The translations under genes and the position numbers were made by a program. From Erwinia persicina (GTDB taxonomy: Bacteria; Pseudomonadota; Gammaproteobacteria; Enterobacterales; Enterobacteriaceae), in assembly GCF_014838825.1 (NCBI RefSeq), contig NZ_JACYMO010000011.1, forward strand, positions 62,001 to 126,000: DNA of 64,000 nt, written 5' to 3'. Positions 9,835 through 18,976 of this stretch are shown here, piece after piece; positions within the stretch are counted from its first letter, which is position 1, and each line of letters opens with the position of its first letter. The notes under the pieces are model-generated. The model worked only from the letters and a program-made list of their open reading frames with translations, was not told the origin of the DNA and searched no databases.

Positions 9835-10981
9835 AAACAACTTCATTGAGAAGAGCATGATTTTTTTCTATGCTATCTTCCTTTTTTTCATGCCTCTCTT
9901 AGGCGGATTAACTAAAGTTAACAATTCCTTTCACATGGCTTTAATACTTAGCATAATTTATTTAATTTCAGCCAGTGATTTTCGTCGCGATATATTTAAA
10001 AATAAAAAATTGATAACTGGACTGGTACTTACCTCCATATTCCTTTTTTATTTCTCTATCAGTGGTCTCTGGAGTACCAATGCTGACACTGTCGTTTCCG
10101 ACCTGACTCACAGTGTTTATATTATCTTCTTCATTCTTATCTTTTATATCATCACCCAGCATGATAAAAAGAACATTATGTTAGCCCTGATTTTTGCTTC
10201 TGTGGTGATACTTTGCATATTAACGTTAATTTATATTAATAAGAAAACATTGTTATATAATCGTCTGCAAAATGGATTTCCATTTGCACCTGAGAATGTT
10301 ATCGACATGGCAGGCTATTACGGTATCGGTATCTTTTGCGGTCTTATCCTGCTGAGAGAGACCGGTAAGAAATGGCTCTATCTGCCGATCGCCCTGCTTT
10401 TTTTCGCTATACTGCTTACGCAGAGCCGTGGCCCCTTGTTCTCACTGATTGTCGCTCTGGCCCCGCTACTTTTACTGATTAAACGCCTGCACCGTAAAGA
10501 CTGGTTAATTATCGCTCTGCTCTTAATGGCCATCATCCTGGCCATCATATTCAGCAATGGTTATAACGTTCTTTTACACAGAATTGAAAGCAGCTACTCA
10601 CAAAGTTTTATCCGGTTTGGTATCTGGGAAGATGCACTGAGCTATGTGCAGCAAAAACCCTGGTTTGGATGGGGTTTTGGCCAGGAAATTAACTTTGTGA
10701 ACGAGATAGGGCAAAGGGTCCACACTACCCACAGCCTCTATCTCGCCACGCTGCTGAAAGGCGGCGTTGTCGGGGGACTACTCTTGCTGATGGTCATCGT
10801 TTATGGCGCTTATATGGCATGGCAGCACTTTAAAGCACACCGTGCGCTGGAGGCATCGATGTTGCTGTTTTCCCTGCTGTTCTACATAACTCAGGGCATG
10901 TTCGTTATTGGTAACCCGGGTACAGCATGGGTGCTGTTCTGGTTCCCACTCGCTCTGGTGATGGCGCTGCCAAGAAGATAG
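9821..10981 (+). CDS. waaL: O-antigen ligase WaaL
   Basis: Polytopic inner-membrane protein (386 aa, roughly ten to twelve hydrophobic segments) of the Wzy_C/O-antigen ligase family, which joins O-polysaccharide from undecaprenyl pyrophosphate to the lipid A core at the periplasmic face. The large periplasmic loop contains PWFGWGFGQ and a TTHSLYL segment with the conserved histidine. The first 150 codons are visibly AT-rich compared with the flanking genes, as is common for this fast-evolving gene. It overlaps the WaaZ-like gene by 14 bases. Confidence 0.88.
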   Translation: MISNKNNFIEKSMIFFYAIFLFFMPLLGGLTKVNNSFHMALILSIIYLISASDFRRDIFKNKKLITGLVLTSIFLFYFSISGLWSTNADTVVSDLTHSVYIIFFILIFYIITQHDKKNIMLALIFASVVILCILTLIYINKKTLLYNRLQNGFPFAPENVIDMAGYYGIGIFCGLILLRETGKKWLYLPIALLFFAILLTQSRGPLFSLIVALAPLLLLIKRLHRKDWLIIALLLMAIILAIIFSNGYNVLLHRIESSYSQSFIRFGIWEDALSYVQQKPWFGWGFGQEINFVNEIGQRVHTTHSLYLATLLKGGVVGGLLLLMVIVYGAYMAWQHFKAHRALEASMLLFSLLFYITQGMFVIGNPGTAWVLFWFPLALVMALPRR

Positions 10982-10999
10982 TAATCTGCGATAAACACC

Positions 11000-11025
11000 G
11001 ACACACCGATGCTTTTCGGTGTGTC
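11000..11025. terminator. Hairpin between waaL and the convergent GT9 gene
   Basis: A 9-bp perfect stem (GACACACCG / CGGTGTGTC) with an eight-base loop lies 18 bases after the waaL stop and touches the last codon of the convergent GT9 gene. The short T-rich stretch after it (TATTGCTT) makes it a plausible terminator for waaL. Confidence 0.6.
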
Positions 11026-12101
11026 TATTGCTTAGCGAAGGCTAACAGTGAAACTTTTTCCTTAACCGACTCTGCACTTATTTGTTCCAGTGGTTGCCTG
11101 CTGTCAGGCAGAGTATGGGTCATTTTCATAATAATATGCTGTACTAAATCCTGATAAGGCCCCGTATGTTTAGGCTCCGCATCAGCGTAAAGACTCACGG
11201 TCGCGGTTTGCAGCGCAATAGCCAGATGCAGTGGCCCGGTATCCCCTGTCACTAATACATCAAATCCATCGATCAGCGTAAGTAATTCTACCAATGAAGT
11301 TTTTCCCACCTGGTTGTCTACATGAGAAAATATCTCTGCGCCGACCCGCCGCTCGAACTCAGCAACTAATCCTCTGTCTTTAGGCCCACCAATCAATGTA
11401 ATCTGATAGTTCTCATGCTGATATAAGAGCGTTGCCAACTCGGCAAAGCGAGCGACCGGCCAACAGCGTTTGGCTTCAGAGGCGCCCATCTGAAAACCGA
11501 TGCGAATGTTATTTCCCTGCTTTTCTGCCGCACGATATGCGACTGGAATATGCATGCGGGGATCGTCATTACGACATCCCAGGGCGGTGAGCAAATCAAG
11601 TTTACGCTGGATCAAATGTCCGTTATAAGGCATCGAATACAGATTGAGCCAGCGGTTCATAAGCGGACTGTCTACGCGATACTGATCGCGGACAATATAT
11701 TCGCTGCCAGAAAGAACGGCGCAAAATATATCATAGGGCATATAAGAGTGCAGAATAACGGTTAACTGCGGCCGGAAAGAGCGTAACGATTTTATTAGCC
11801 GATGTGCATTCCTTATTTTATTATCCCAGTAGAGGACCTCGACGAACCACGGGCTGCTATCCACTAACGGACGGTTTTTTTCACTCGAAACCAGCACAAA
11901 TTCAGCCTGCGGATAACGTTGCTTTAAGGCAAAAATAGCAGGGGTGTTGAACATCAAATCGCCCAGCGCCGTGGTTGAAAAAATCGCAATGCGCTGAAAC
12001 TCACTGTCTGAATTCAGAGGTCTATTTTTTTTCAAATGGCGAAAAAAAAAGGTATAAAACATTAATACCCGGTTAATCCACTTAATTTTAGATACCTTCA
12101 T
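11025..12101 (-). CDS. GT9-family LPS core heptosyltransferase-like protein
   Basis: A 358-aa glycosyltransferase of the ADP-heptose:LPS heptosyltransferase superfamily. The N-terminal IAIFSTTALGDLMFNTPA corresponds to the family's acceptor-side motif and VTGDTGPLHLAIAL to the donor-side motif. It is transcribed against the rest of the core locus and alone. ATG 12101 is chosen over an in-frame GTG three codons upstream. It is more divergent from WaaC, WaaF and WaaQ than those are from E. coli. It may add an outer-core heptose, as WabJ/WabK-type enzymes do in Klebsiella, but donor and acceptor cannot be read from the sequence. Confidence 0.75.
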   Translation of the reverse strand: MKVSKIKWINRVLMFYTFFFRHLKKNRPLNSDSEFQRIAIFSTTALGDLMFNTPAIFALKQRYPQAEFVLVSSEKNRPLVDSSPWFVEVLYWDNKIRNAHRLIKSLRSFRPQLTVILHSYMPYDIFCAVLSGSEYIVRDQYRVDSPLMNRWLNLYSMPYNGHLIQRKLDLLTALGCRNDDPRMHIPVAYRAAEKQGNNIRIGFQMGASEAKRCWPVARFAELATLLYQHENYQITLIGGPKDRGLVAEFERRVGAEIFSHVDNQVGKTSLVELLTLIDGFDVLVTGDTGPLHLAIALQTATVSLYADAEPKHTGPYQDLVQHIIMKMTHTLPDSRQPLEQISAESVKEKVSLLAFAKQ

Positions 12102-12291
12102 TGTTACCACTCAATTTGTCTTATAAAACACTTCCAGATTCATACGCTGGAACGGCATCGACGCTGTATGCTTTCACTACAAAGCAAGGTCATTAAATCA
12201 ACAAATCATAATACATATGTATCGTATGATAGCACTGTTCTGGGGGAGTTTCGACGGTTCAGCTATGCCGCAGAACCGCAGTAAGCGGGCC

Positions 12292-12301
12292 CGGGAGCGT
12301 G
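12292..12301 (+). promoter_or_regulatory. Degenerate ops-like element upstream of galE
   Basis: The sequence CGGGAGCGTG matches the last ten bases of the ops element recognised by RfaH at nine positions, with T changed to G in the middle. It lies about 100 bases before galE in an otherwise empty 300-base leader. RfaH controls many LPS and capsule operons, so the place is sensible. However, the changed base is one that RfaH is known to read, so function is doubtful. Confidence 0.25.
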
Positions 12302-12404
12302 TTGCACTTGCCTTCTTAATCACGCACTATATTACGTGAGCTAAAAATGTTGGCCGAACGACGGGAAGTCACGTCAGACACAGAGAGAGAGAGTGAAGAT
12401 CTGT

Positions 12405-13421
12405 ATGGCAATTCTGATAACGGGTGGTGCCGGGTATATCGGTTCGCACACAGTGCTTTCGTTGCTGAAGCACAATTATGAAGTCGTGGTGCTGGACAAT
12501 CTCATCAACGCATCACCGGTGGCGCTGGGGAAAGTCGAAAGCCTAACAGGGTGCAAGGTCACCTTTTACCGGAACGATATCCGGGAACGGGAGACATTAA
12601 GAACGATTTTTTCCCGACATAACATTTCAGCCGTCATTCATTTTGCTGGTCTGAAATCTGTTGGTGAGTCTGTTGCTAAACCCCTTGAGTACTACCAAAC
12701 CAACGTTGCCGGCACTTTAGTCTTGCTGGAAGAAATGTATGCTGCTGGAGTGAAAGATTTTATATTCAGTTCTTCCGCGACCGTCTATGGCACCCCAACG
12801 ACAATACCGCTCAAAGAAACTGCAAGAATAGGTGGTACCACTAACCCTTATGGTACCTCAAAACTGATGGTTGAGCAGATTTTGGTCGATGTAGCAAAAG
12901 CCTGGCCAGAGATGTACATAACCATCCTACGTTACTTCAACCCTGTTGGTGCCCATGAATCAGGCCTGATTGGTGAAGATCCCAATGGGATCCCGAATAA
13001 TCTCATGCCCTATATTTCTCAGGTTGCCAGCGGCAAATTACAGCAGTTGTCCATTTTCGGAAATGACTACCCTACCCCTGATGGCACCGGCGTAAGGGAC
13101 TATGTTCATGTTATGGATTTAGCGGAAGGTCACCTGAAAGCACTGCAAAACATCCGGCAGTCTCCCGGGGTCAGTACCTATAATCTGGGCACGGGAGTCG
13201 GGTATTCAGTGTTGCAAATGCTGGCAGCATTCGAAAAGATATCTGGCAAAAAAGTGCCTTACCAAATGGTGCCGCGTCGCGAAGGAGATATCGGCGAATG
13301 CTGGGCTGATGTTGAAAAAGCCTACCAATATTTGGGCTGGAAAGCACAGCGAGGCCTGGAAGAAATGATGCGCGATGCCTGGAACTGGCAGGAACAAAAT
13401 CCCAACGGTTATCAGCAATAG
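12405..13421 (+). CDS. galE: UDP-glucose 4-epimerase
   Basis: NAD-dependent epimerase (338 aa from this ATG, exactly the E. coli length) interconverting UDP-glucose and UDP-galactose, and in some family members the N-acetylated forms. Motifs: [12 protein letters not shown] at the N-terminus, SSSATVYG and YGTSK for the catalytic Ser/Tyr/Lys, and [13 protein letters not shown] at 12393, four codons upstream, is an alternative start. Embedded in the LPS core locus and away from galTK, it probably supplies sugar nucleotides for core or O-antigen assembly rather than for galactose catabolism. Confidence 0.92.
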   Translation: MAILITGGAGYIGSHTVLSLLKHNYEVVVLDNLINASPVALGKVESLTGCKVTFYRNDIRERETLRTIFSRHNISAVIHFAGLKSVGESVAKPLEYYQTNVAGTLVLLEEMYAAGVKDFIFSSSATVYGTPTTIPLKETARIGGTTNPYGTSKLMVEQILVDVAKAWPEMYITILRYFNPVGAHESGLIGEDPNGIPNNLMPYISQVASGKLQQLSIFGNDYPTPDGTGVRDYVHVMDLAEGHLKALQNIRQSPGVSTYNLGTGVGYSVLQMLAAFEKISGKKVPYQMVPRREGDIGECWADVEKAYQYLGWKAQRGLEEMMRDAWNWQEQNPNGYQQ

Positions 13422-13441
13422 ACCGGGTTTATTAAAGCTTA

Positions 13442-13462
13442 TGTGCCGGGCCCACCGGCACA
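13442..13462. terminator. Hairpin between galE and the deacetylase gene
   Basis: An 8-bp perfect stem (TGTGCCGG / CCGGCACA) with a five-base loop sits in the 60-base gap between two convergent genes. A weak U run (CTGCTGCTTTAT) follows on the plus side. It probably ends both transcripts. Confidence 0.5.
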
Positions 13463-13481
13463 CTGCTGCTTTATCGCAAAA

Positions 13482-14444
13482 CTACACCTTGCTTGTTTTA
13501 GCCTGATAGTACTCTGCCAGTGTTTTTCCCACCGTACGTTCAGAGAGCCAGCTAAAGAGCTGTTCCAGATCCTGGTACAAACGTTCAATATGTTGCTCTG
13601 TTGCAAATGTGGGGCTTCCGCCCGGCATAAACTCAGAAGAGTGCAGCATGAATTCAACGTAATCCTGTCCCTCATCCAGCGACTGCCGCACAACCTGTTT
13701 CATGTTCTCAACATTACCACCTGAAGGTCGCAGCCAGTTTACGGAGGGTGAACGTCGCTTACCCCGCAAACGGTCATAACCACTCTTCAATGAATTCATT
13801 AAGCCAGAATGTTTGTACTGGATAGTCATTGGGACTTCTAACAGTGATGACGTTCCAGCTCGCGCAATATTTTTTTCATCCATGAAGTAGGCGTGTGAAG
13901 GGAAATTGCGATAGTTTGTCCCCCCTTTCCCTTCTGGATTACCCGGGGAAAACTGCCAGTTCACCTTTGGTGTCACAGAACAGTCGACCACGTAGCCGAA
14001 CTCAATCAGCAAAGCTGCATAGTATTCATTAAAGGCCCAGCGCCCGGCACGATGACTCAGCATTTTTGTCTGAAACGTGTCTTCCAGCAACCGGGTCATA
14101 AACTCAACCTTACTGCGGATCAGCCCGGCTGGGTATTCAATCAGGTACGGTTTATAACGCCAGTCATCATCCGTGAGCGGATCAAGCGGCGGGCTGTTCC
14201 ACGCATGCAGATGCATTCCAACTTCGCCAGCACCACGCGCAATAACATCGCGGGCAAAAGCAACATAATCATCATCCACCGCCATCTCATAGTTAGTCAG
14301 ATACACCGGCTTAAAGGCATACTTTTCACACAGCGCCTGAAATCGCGGAAGATATTGGGTGTTCCTGGTCGAAATGAGGTTGTGGTTTTCCCACAGGTTA
14401 TCGCCCTCCGTATCGATGGTAATAATGAACGCTGGTTTGACCAT
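13482..14444 (-). CDS. Polysaccharide deacetylase-family protein, WabN-like
   Basis: A 320-aa cytoplasmic protein (no signal peptide) with the carbohydrate-esterase-4/WalW-type deacetylase layout: the N-terminal metal aspartates in IITIDTEGD, GEVGMHLHAWNSPP with the metal histidines, LSHRAGRW with the substrate-site arginine, and FMLHSSEFMPGGSP near the C-terminus. In Klebsiella pneumoniae the core-locus protein WabN, of similar size, removes the acetyl group from the core GlcNAc added by WabH. A WabH-like and a WabG-like gene lie just to the right. The function is inferred from family and neighbours. Transcribed alone on the minus strand. Confidence 0.65.
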   Translation of the reverse strand: MVKPAFIITIDTEGDNLWENHNLISTRNTQYLPRFQALCEKYAFKPVYLTNYEMAVDDDYVAFARDVIARGAGEVGMHLHAWNSPPLDPLTDDDWRYKPYLIEYPAGLIRSKVEFMTRLLEDTFQTKMLSHRAGRWAFNEYYAALLIEFGYVVDCSVTPKVNWQFSPGNPEGKGGTNYRNFPSHAYFMDEKNIARAGTSSLLEVPMTIQYKHSGLMNSLKSGYDRLRGKRRSPSVNWLRPSGGNVENMKQVVRQSLDEGQDYVEFMLHSSEFMPGGSPTFATEQHIERLYQDLEQLFSWLSERTVGKTLAEYYQAKTSKV

Positions 14445-14622
14445 GGATTTATAACCTGAATTATGCTTTTGGCCTTATGTTACGCAGCCCATTTCCTCAG
14501 AGCAAATGACTTTGCATGCAGTCGCCCACTTGATTACCCGCCTGGGTAAAACCGAGCAGTGCTAGCCACGATGCCATTGCTCCATTAGAATTCACCTTCT
14601 GTATCCTGGAAAGCAATACATC

Positions 14623-15690
14623 ATGAATTCAGCCCTTGTTCCCCTGCCAAAACGCATTTTGGTTATTAAACTCCGTCATCATGGCGATATGTTGCTCACG
14701 ACACCGGTCATTAATACGCTGAAGCAAAACTGGCCGGAGGCAGAAGTGGATGTGCTGCTGTATCAGGAAACCAGAGAGATGCTCTCTGCCAACCCCTGCA
14801 TCGCCCGACTGATATCCATCGACCGACAGTGGAAGAAGCTTGGTCCTGCTGTCCATGTAAAGCAAGAGTGGGCGCTTTTGCAGCAGCTGCGCGCACGCCA
14901 GTACGATGTAGTGATTAATCTGGCAGACCAATGGCGCAGTGCGCTCGCGGCACGCTGGACCGGTGCAAGGATTAGACTTGGCTTTGATTTCCCCAAACGG
15001 CAGGGAGCATTATGGCGCTTCTGCCATACAAAGCGGGTCACGGTTGCCGGACATGGTCAGTTGCATACCGTTGAGCAAAACCTTTCGCTGCTTGAACCCC
15101 TGGGCGACCTGGCGTACACCACTCAGGTCACAATGAGTTATGAGGCCCGCGACTGGCAGCACGTTGAAAAATTACTTCATCAACACGCTGTTGCGGATCA
15201 TTTCATTGTGGTTCAACCGACTTCGCGGTGGTTCTTCAAATGCTGGACGGAAGCTAAAATGGCGGCCACTATCACCGCTCTGCAAAAAGAAGGCTATACG
15301 TTGGTGATCACATCAGGCCCTGACAAGCGAGAGCAGGAAATGGTCGCGGCCATTATGGCAAATTGTCCGAAAGAACGGGTGATTTCACTGGCAGGCCAGC
15401 TCACTTTACGCCAGCTCGCAGCGCTCATTGATCATGCACATCTTTTCCTTGGGGTAGACTCTGTTCCGATGCACATGGCCGCTGCGCTAAACACGCCTTA
15501 CGTGGCCCTTTTCGGCCCAAGCAAACTGACGCTATGGCACCCGTGGCAAGGAAAAGGGAAAACCATATGGGCAGGAGACTATGGCACGCTGCCCGACCCG
15601 GATAATGTGGATACAAAAACCAGTGAACGTTATCTTGATTTAATCCCCACTGAAGCCGTAATCAATGCCACAAGGGAGCTCCTGGAATGA
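14623..15690 (+). CDS. waaQ: LPS heptosyltransferase III
   Basis: GT9 glycosyltransferase (355 aa) that adds the branching third heptose to heptose II of the inner core. Diagnostic segments are RILVIKLRHHGDMLLTTPV, QPTSRWFFKCW and FLGVDSVPMHMAAALNTP, all as in enterobacterial WaaQ. It opens a three-gene operon: its last codons overlap the wabG-like gene by four bases, which overlaps the wabH-like gene likewise. The 178-base leader contains no recognisable ops element. Confidence 0.92.
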   Translation: MNSALVPLPKRILVIKLRHHGDMLLTTPVINTLKQNWPEAEVDVLLYQETREMLSANPCIARLISIDRQWKKLGPAVHVKQEWALLQQLRARQYDVVINLADQWRSALAARWTGARIRLGFDFPKRQGALWRFCHTKRVTVAGHGQLHTVEQNLSLLEPLGDLAYTTQVTMSYEARDWQHVEKLLHQHAVADHFIVVQPTSRWFFKCWTEAKMAATITALQKEGYTLVITSGPDKREQEMVAAIMANCPKERVISLAGQLTLRQLAALIDHAHLFLGVDSVPMHMAAALNTPYVALFGPSKLTLWHPWQGKGKTIWAGDYGTLPDPDNVDTKTSERYLDLIPTEAVINATRELLE

Positions 15691-16817
15691 AGCCGTTTCG
15701 TCTGGCGCTGGTACGCCAAAAATATCGTCCGGATGGGGGCGCCGAACGCTTTATTTCTCGTGCGTTACTCGCACTGGAAAAAAAAGACCTTGAACTTAAT
15801 GTGATTACGCGCGAATGGCAAGGTGACATTCACCCTGACTGGCATATCCATTTATGTAATCCGCTGAAGCTGGGTCGCATCAGCCGGGAACGGGGCTTTG
15901 CCTCAGCAGCGAGATCTATCTGGCAGCGTGAGAATTTTGATCTGGTACAGAGTCATGAGCGTATCGCTGGCTGTGATATCTATCGTGCAGGGGATGGGGT
16001 ACACCGCAACTGGCTTCTTCAGCGGGCGCGTCAGCTTCCCGCCTGGCATCGTACTCTTATGTTTAACAGTCCCTATCATCGTTTCGTGATGCAGGCAGAA
16101 AAAGACATGTATTCAGCCCCGGAGTTGAAAGCAGTGATCTGTAACGCGGAGATGATTAAACGCGAGATAGTTGAGCAGTTTCAGGTTGCGCCAGAAAAAA
16201 TCACCGTTATCTACAACGCTATCGATAACCACGCCTTTCGGCCTGCGGATATCGCCCTTAAGCATCAGTTGCGCCAGGCATATCAGTTACCAGAACAGGC
16301 GCACTGCCTGATTTTTGTCGGCTCTGGTTTTGAAAGAAAGGGACTGGAAGCCGCTATTCGTGCGATTGCACCGACAGAGAGTTACCTGATGGTGATCGGG
16401 CGGGATAAAAATCAAAAATCTTATCAGGCGCTTGCCGGATCTCTGGGCTGCCAGTCACGGGTTCGTTTTATGGGCGTTCAGAAAAGCACCCTGCCATTTT
16501 ATCAGGCCGCAGATGCCCTGTTATTGCCCACCCTTTATGATCCTTTTCCCAATGTCATTCTCGAAGCCATGGCCTGCGGTTTACCCGTTATTACCAGCGA
16601 AACCTGCGGTGGTGCTGAATTTATCAGCGAAGGCATCAATGGTTTCGTCACCGATGCGCTGGACATTCCCTCGCTGACGGCGGCCATCCGGCAGTTGCCG
16701 CTTGAGGCGCTTGGCTCTGCAATGGGCCACTCTGCGCGGGAGAAAATTCTGCCTTATCATCCTGCGAGCCTTTCGTCACAATTGATCGACCTTTATCAAA
16801 GAGTATTAACTCAATGA
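15687..16817 (+). CDS. LPS core glycosyltransferase, WabG/WaaG type (GT4)
   Basis: GT4 glycosyltransferase (376 aa) acting on heptose II of the inner core. The N-terminal RLALVRQKYRPDGGAERF and the C-terminal DPFPNVILEAMACGLPV with the retaining-GT E-X7-E type motif are shared by WaaG (glucose) and WabG (galacturonic acid). The company of WabH- and WabN-like genes argues for the WabG branch, with UDP-GalA as donor, but sequence alone does not separate the two donors. Start overlaps waaQ by ATGA. Confidence 0.85.
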   Translation: MKPFRLALVRQKYRPDGGAERFISRALLALEKKDLELNVITREWQGDIHPDWHIHLCNPLKLGRISRERGFASAARSIWQRENFDLVQSHERIAGCDIYRAGDGVHRNWLLQRARQLPAWHRTLMFNSPYHRFVMQAEKDMYSAPELKAVICNAEMIKREIVEQFQVAPEKITVIYNAIDNHAFRPADIALKHQLRQAYQLPEQAHCLIFVGSGFERKGLEAAIRAIAPTESYLMVIGRDKNQKSYQALAGSLGCQSRVRFMGVQKSTLPFYQAADALLLPTLYDPFPNVILEAMACGLPVITSETCGGAEFISEGINGFVTDALDIPSLTAAIRQLPLEALGSAMGHSAREKILPYHPASLSSQLIDLYQRVLTQ

Positions 16818-17917
16818 AAAGCCATATTTTGTTTATCATCGATGGGCTGCCCGGTGGCGGCGCAGAAAATGTCACCCTCACGCTGGCAAAAGGTATAGCG
16901 CAGCGCGGCCACACTGTCACGCTTCTCTCTTTAAGTGACCGGCTTGATTATGAAATACCAAAAGAAATCAACTATATAGTGGATAAAGATACTGGAGGAA
17001 AAGGGCCATTACGTAAACTTTGTGAATTGAGAAGGCGTGCTGCTTCAGTGGACCATTTATTACCTGCGCTTTTTCTTCAATATGGTAAACCCAGCCTGGT
17101 GATCAGCAGCCTGCACAAAACAGATCGCATTGTGGTGCGCTCTCGCGTACTCAGAGCCTGTAATCTGTGGTTGTGTGTTCACGGCATGTTCTCACGATCC
17201 TATCTGGGTAATAAAACCGGTTTCAGCCGCTGGCTAAAAACAAACAAAATAAAAAAAGTATATAAAAACCGCAATATTATCTCTGTCTCAGATGCCGTTG
17301 GTGAGGATTTAGTCAGCAACGTGGGACTGAAACCCAAAACGATAATGACTATTTATAATCCGTTCCATCTTAATGAAATTACTGCGCGTGCGGCTTTAAG
17401 CAATCCCTATGAACAAGAATCATACATTGCTCATGTGGGCCGATTTCATCAGGTGAAAAGGCACGATCGTTTATTAGAAGCCTTTTCGCTGGCCAACCTG
17501 CCCTGCAAGTTAATTATCATTGGCCAGGGAGAAGCTGACGTCACCCAAAAAATTCAGGACAAGGTTTTACAACTCAACTTGCAGGATAACGTTATTTTTA
17601 CAGGCTTTATCAGCAATCCGCTACCGGTGATTAAAGGGGCTAAAATGATCGCCCTGAGTTCAGATAGCGAGGGATTACCATCTGTACTTATTGAAGCACT
17701 CATTTGCCATACGCCGGTCGTCAGTACAGCCTGTCCGGGTGGCGCTTCTGAGATTATGACCGGTGAACTTCAACCTTTCCTGGCAGAGTTAACCAGTTCC
17801 TCACTGGCAGAGAAAATGCGCCAGGCATGGTATTCGCCTCCGGTTATTCGCGAAGAGATGTACAATAAATTCAGTTATGACATCACTATTGATCGATACT
17901 TATCACTACAAAAATGA
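16814..17917 (+). CDS. LPS core glycosyltransferase, WabH type (GT4)
   Basis: GT4 glycosyltransferase (367 aa). It has the N-terminal GLPGGGAENVTLTLAKG acceptor-side motif and the C-terminal SEGLPSVLIEALICHTPVV donor motif. In Klebsiella, WabH adds GlcNAc to the core GalA. This gene follows the WabG-like gene with a four-base overlap, and a deacetylase that could act next is encoded 2.4 kb away, so the assignment is plausible. Its middle part (codons about 40-200) is AT-rich relative to neighbours. The stop codon lies inside a long hairpin. Confidence 0.75.
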   Translation: MKSHILFIIDGLPGGGAENVTLTLAKGIAQRGHTVTLLSLSDRLDYEIPKEINYIVDKDTGGKGPLRKLCELRRRAASVDHLLPALFLQYGKPSLVISSLHKTDRIVVRSRVLRACNLWLCVHGMFSRSYLGNKTGFSRWLKTNKIKKVYKNRNIISVSDAVGEDLVSNVGLKPKTIMTIYNPFHLNEITARAALSNPYEQESYIAHVGRFHQVKRHDRLLEAFSLANLPCKLIIIGQGEADVTQKIQDKVLQLNLQDNVIFTGFISNPLPVIKGAKMIALSSDSEGLPSVLIEALICHTPVVSTACPGGASEIMTGELQPFLAELTSSSLAEKMRQAWYSPPVIREEMYNKFSYDITIDRYLSLQK

Positions 17918-17926
17918 TAAGTATCG
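17894..17926 (+). terminator. 12-bp perfect hairpin overlapping the wabH-like stop codon
   Basis: The arms CGATACTTATCA and TGATAAGTATCG are perfectly complementary with a nine-base A-rich loop. The TGA stop codon (17915-17917) is the beginning of the right arm. The following bases TTTAC are only weakly U-rich. It most probably ends the waaQ-wabG-wabH transcript or protects its 3' end. Confidence 0.65.
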
Positions 17927-17959
17927 TTTACTGATGACAGCCGTTCAGCGTGCTGATTT

Positions 17960-18976
17960 TTAATGCTGCAACTGGATTTTATCCCACACTTCGTCAACAG
18001 ATATATCGCTGCAGTTCCCTGAGTCTGTTTGCATGATCTCATATCGACCAGACCAGGGATGCCAGGCGTTGCGGTCGGTATCACCAAAGAAGACGACCTG
18101 CTTTTTATTCATCGCGGCCGCAAGATGCATCTGACCGCCATCACTGCACAGTATCAGGTCGCAATGCTCGTAGGCGGCAAGCAGTTCACGCACTGAAGCG
18201 GTAGGGTAAAGTGATACGCGGGGATCCTGACATGTCGCCAATAGCTGCTCGGCACGATGCTGGTCACCGACATCATCCGGGGCCAACGTGCCCTGAGGTG
18301 ACCAGAAAATGCAGACGCTGCTGTGGCTGTTTTCCTGCAGATAATGTTGGATGATTGCCGCGTAGCGCTCCAGCGGCCATCGACGCTTTTCACTCCGGCT
18401 ACTGATATGGACAGCTAATCCGACCGGGTAATCTGATGGTCGATTTTTCAGCCGGCTGGCAGCCTGTTGCTGTTCATCCCGGGTCAGCCAGACACGCACC
18501 GGAGGGATGGCGATCTGCCTGTCGGTCAGTGCCGATAAATAACTGAATGTCCGCTCCACCTGGTGCTGGCCCTGGAAATCTTCCGGGCTGAAAGGGATGG
18601 TTATGCCGCGATCGCCCTTCGAAGCGCCAATGATATTTTTCGCCCCAATCATTTTTGCCATTCTCAGGCTGTATTTACAAGGTGTTGGATTAGCCAGAAT
18701 CACCGCATCAAACGCAATCCGCCGCAGCTGCAAAATGATTTTTATCCTTTCGACATAGATGCCGACTTTCGATTCATTTTCTGTTCGGTGTTTGGCTTTA
18801 CGGTAAATAAAAACCTGCTTAATGAAAGGATTATTTTTTACCACATCGTGGCTAACGGTATTAATCAAAAGGTAGATGTTAGCATCCGGAAAGGCGGTTT
18901 TTGCCCCCTCGATTAACGGGGTGGTACACACCAAATCGCCAATATTGTCACGGCGTATAATCAAAATATTCTTCAT
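17960..18976 (-). CDS. GT9-family glycosyltransferase (heptosyltransferase-like)
   Basis: A 338-aa GT9 protein starting MKNILIIRRDNIGDLVCTTP, the family acceptor motif, with LCSDGGQMHLAAAM as donor-side motif and SRSEKRRWP in between. The open frame extends 37 codons upstream, but the ATG at 18976 gives the family start and has AGGTTGG before it. It is transcribed alone, against the core operons, like the GT9 gene at 11025-12101. Possibly an outer-core heptosyltransferase; donor and acceptor unknown. Confidence 0.75.
   Translation of the reverse strand: MKNILIIRRDNIGDLVCTTPLIEGAKTAFPDANIYLLINTVSHDVVKNNPFIKQVFIYRKAKHRTENESKVGIYVERIKIILQLRRIAFDAVILANPTPCKYSLRMAKMIGAKNIIGASKGDRGITIPFSPEDFQGQHQVERTFSYLSALTDRQIAIPPVRVWLTRDEQQQAASRLKNRPSDYPVGLAVHISSRSEKRRWPLERYAAIIQHYLQENSHSSVCIFWSPQGTLAPDDVGDQHRAEQLLATCQDPRVSLYPTASVRELLAAYEHCDLILCSDGGQMHLAAAMNKKQVVFFGDTDRNAWHPWSGRYEIMQTDSGNCSDISVDEVWDKIQLQH

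Noticed and set aside
12240-12290. GGGGGAGTTTCGACGG resembles the 5' end of tmRNA
   Set aside because: No tag reading frame, no downstream tRNA-like half and no CCA-ending acceptor can be found; similarity is limited to a few bases.
14445-14622. JUMPstart/ops element upstream of waaQ
   Set aside because: Only a CAGTGCT fragment resembles JUMPstart; no GGTAGCGTG-like core is present.
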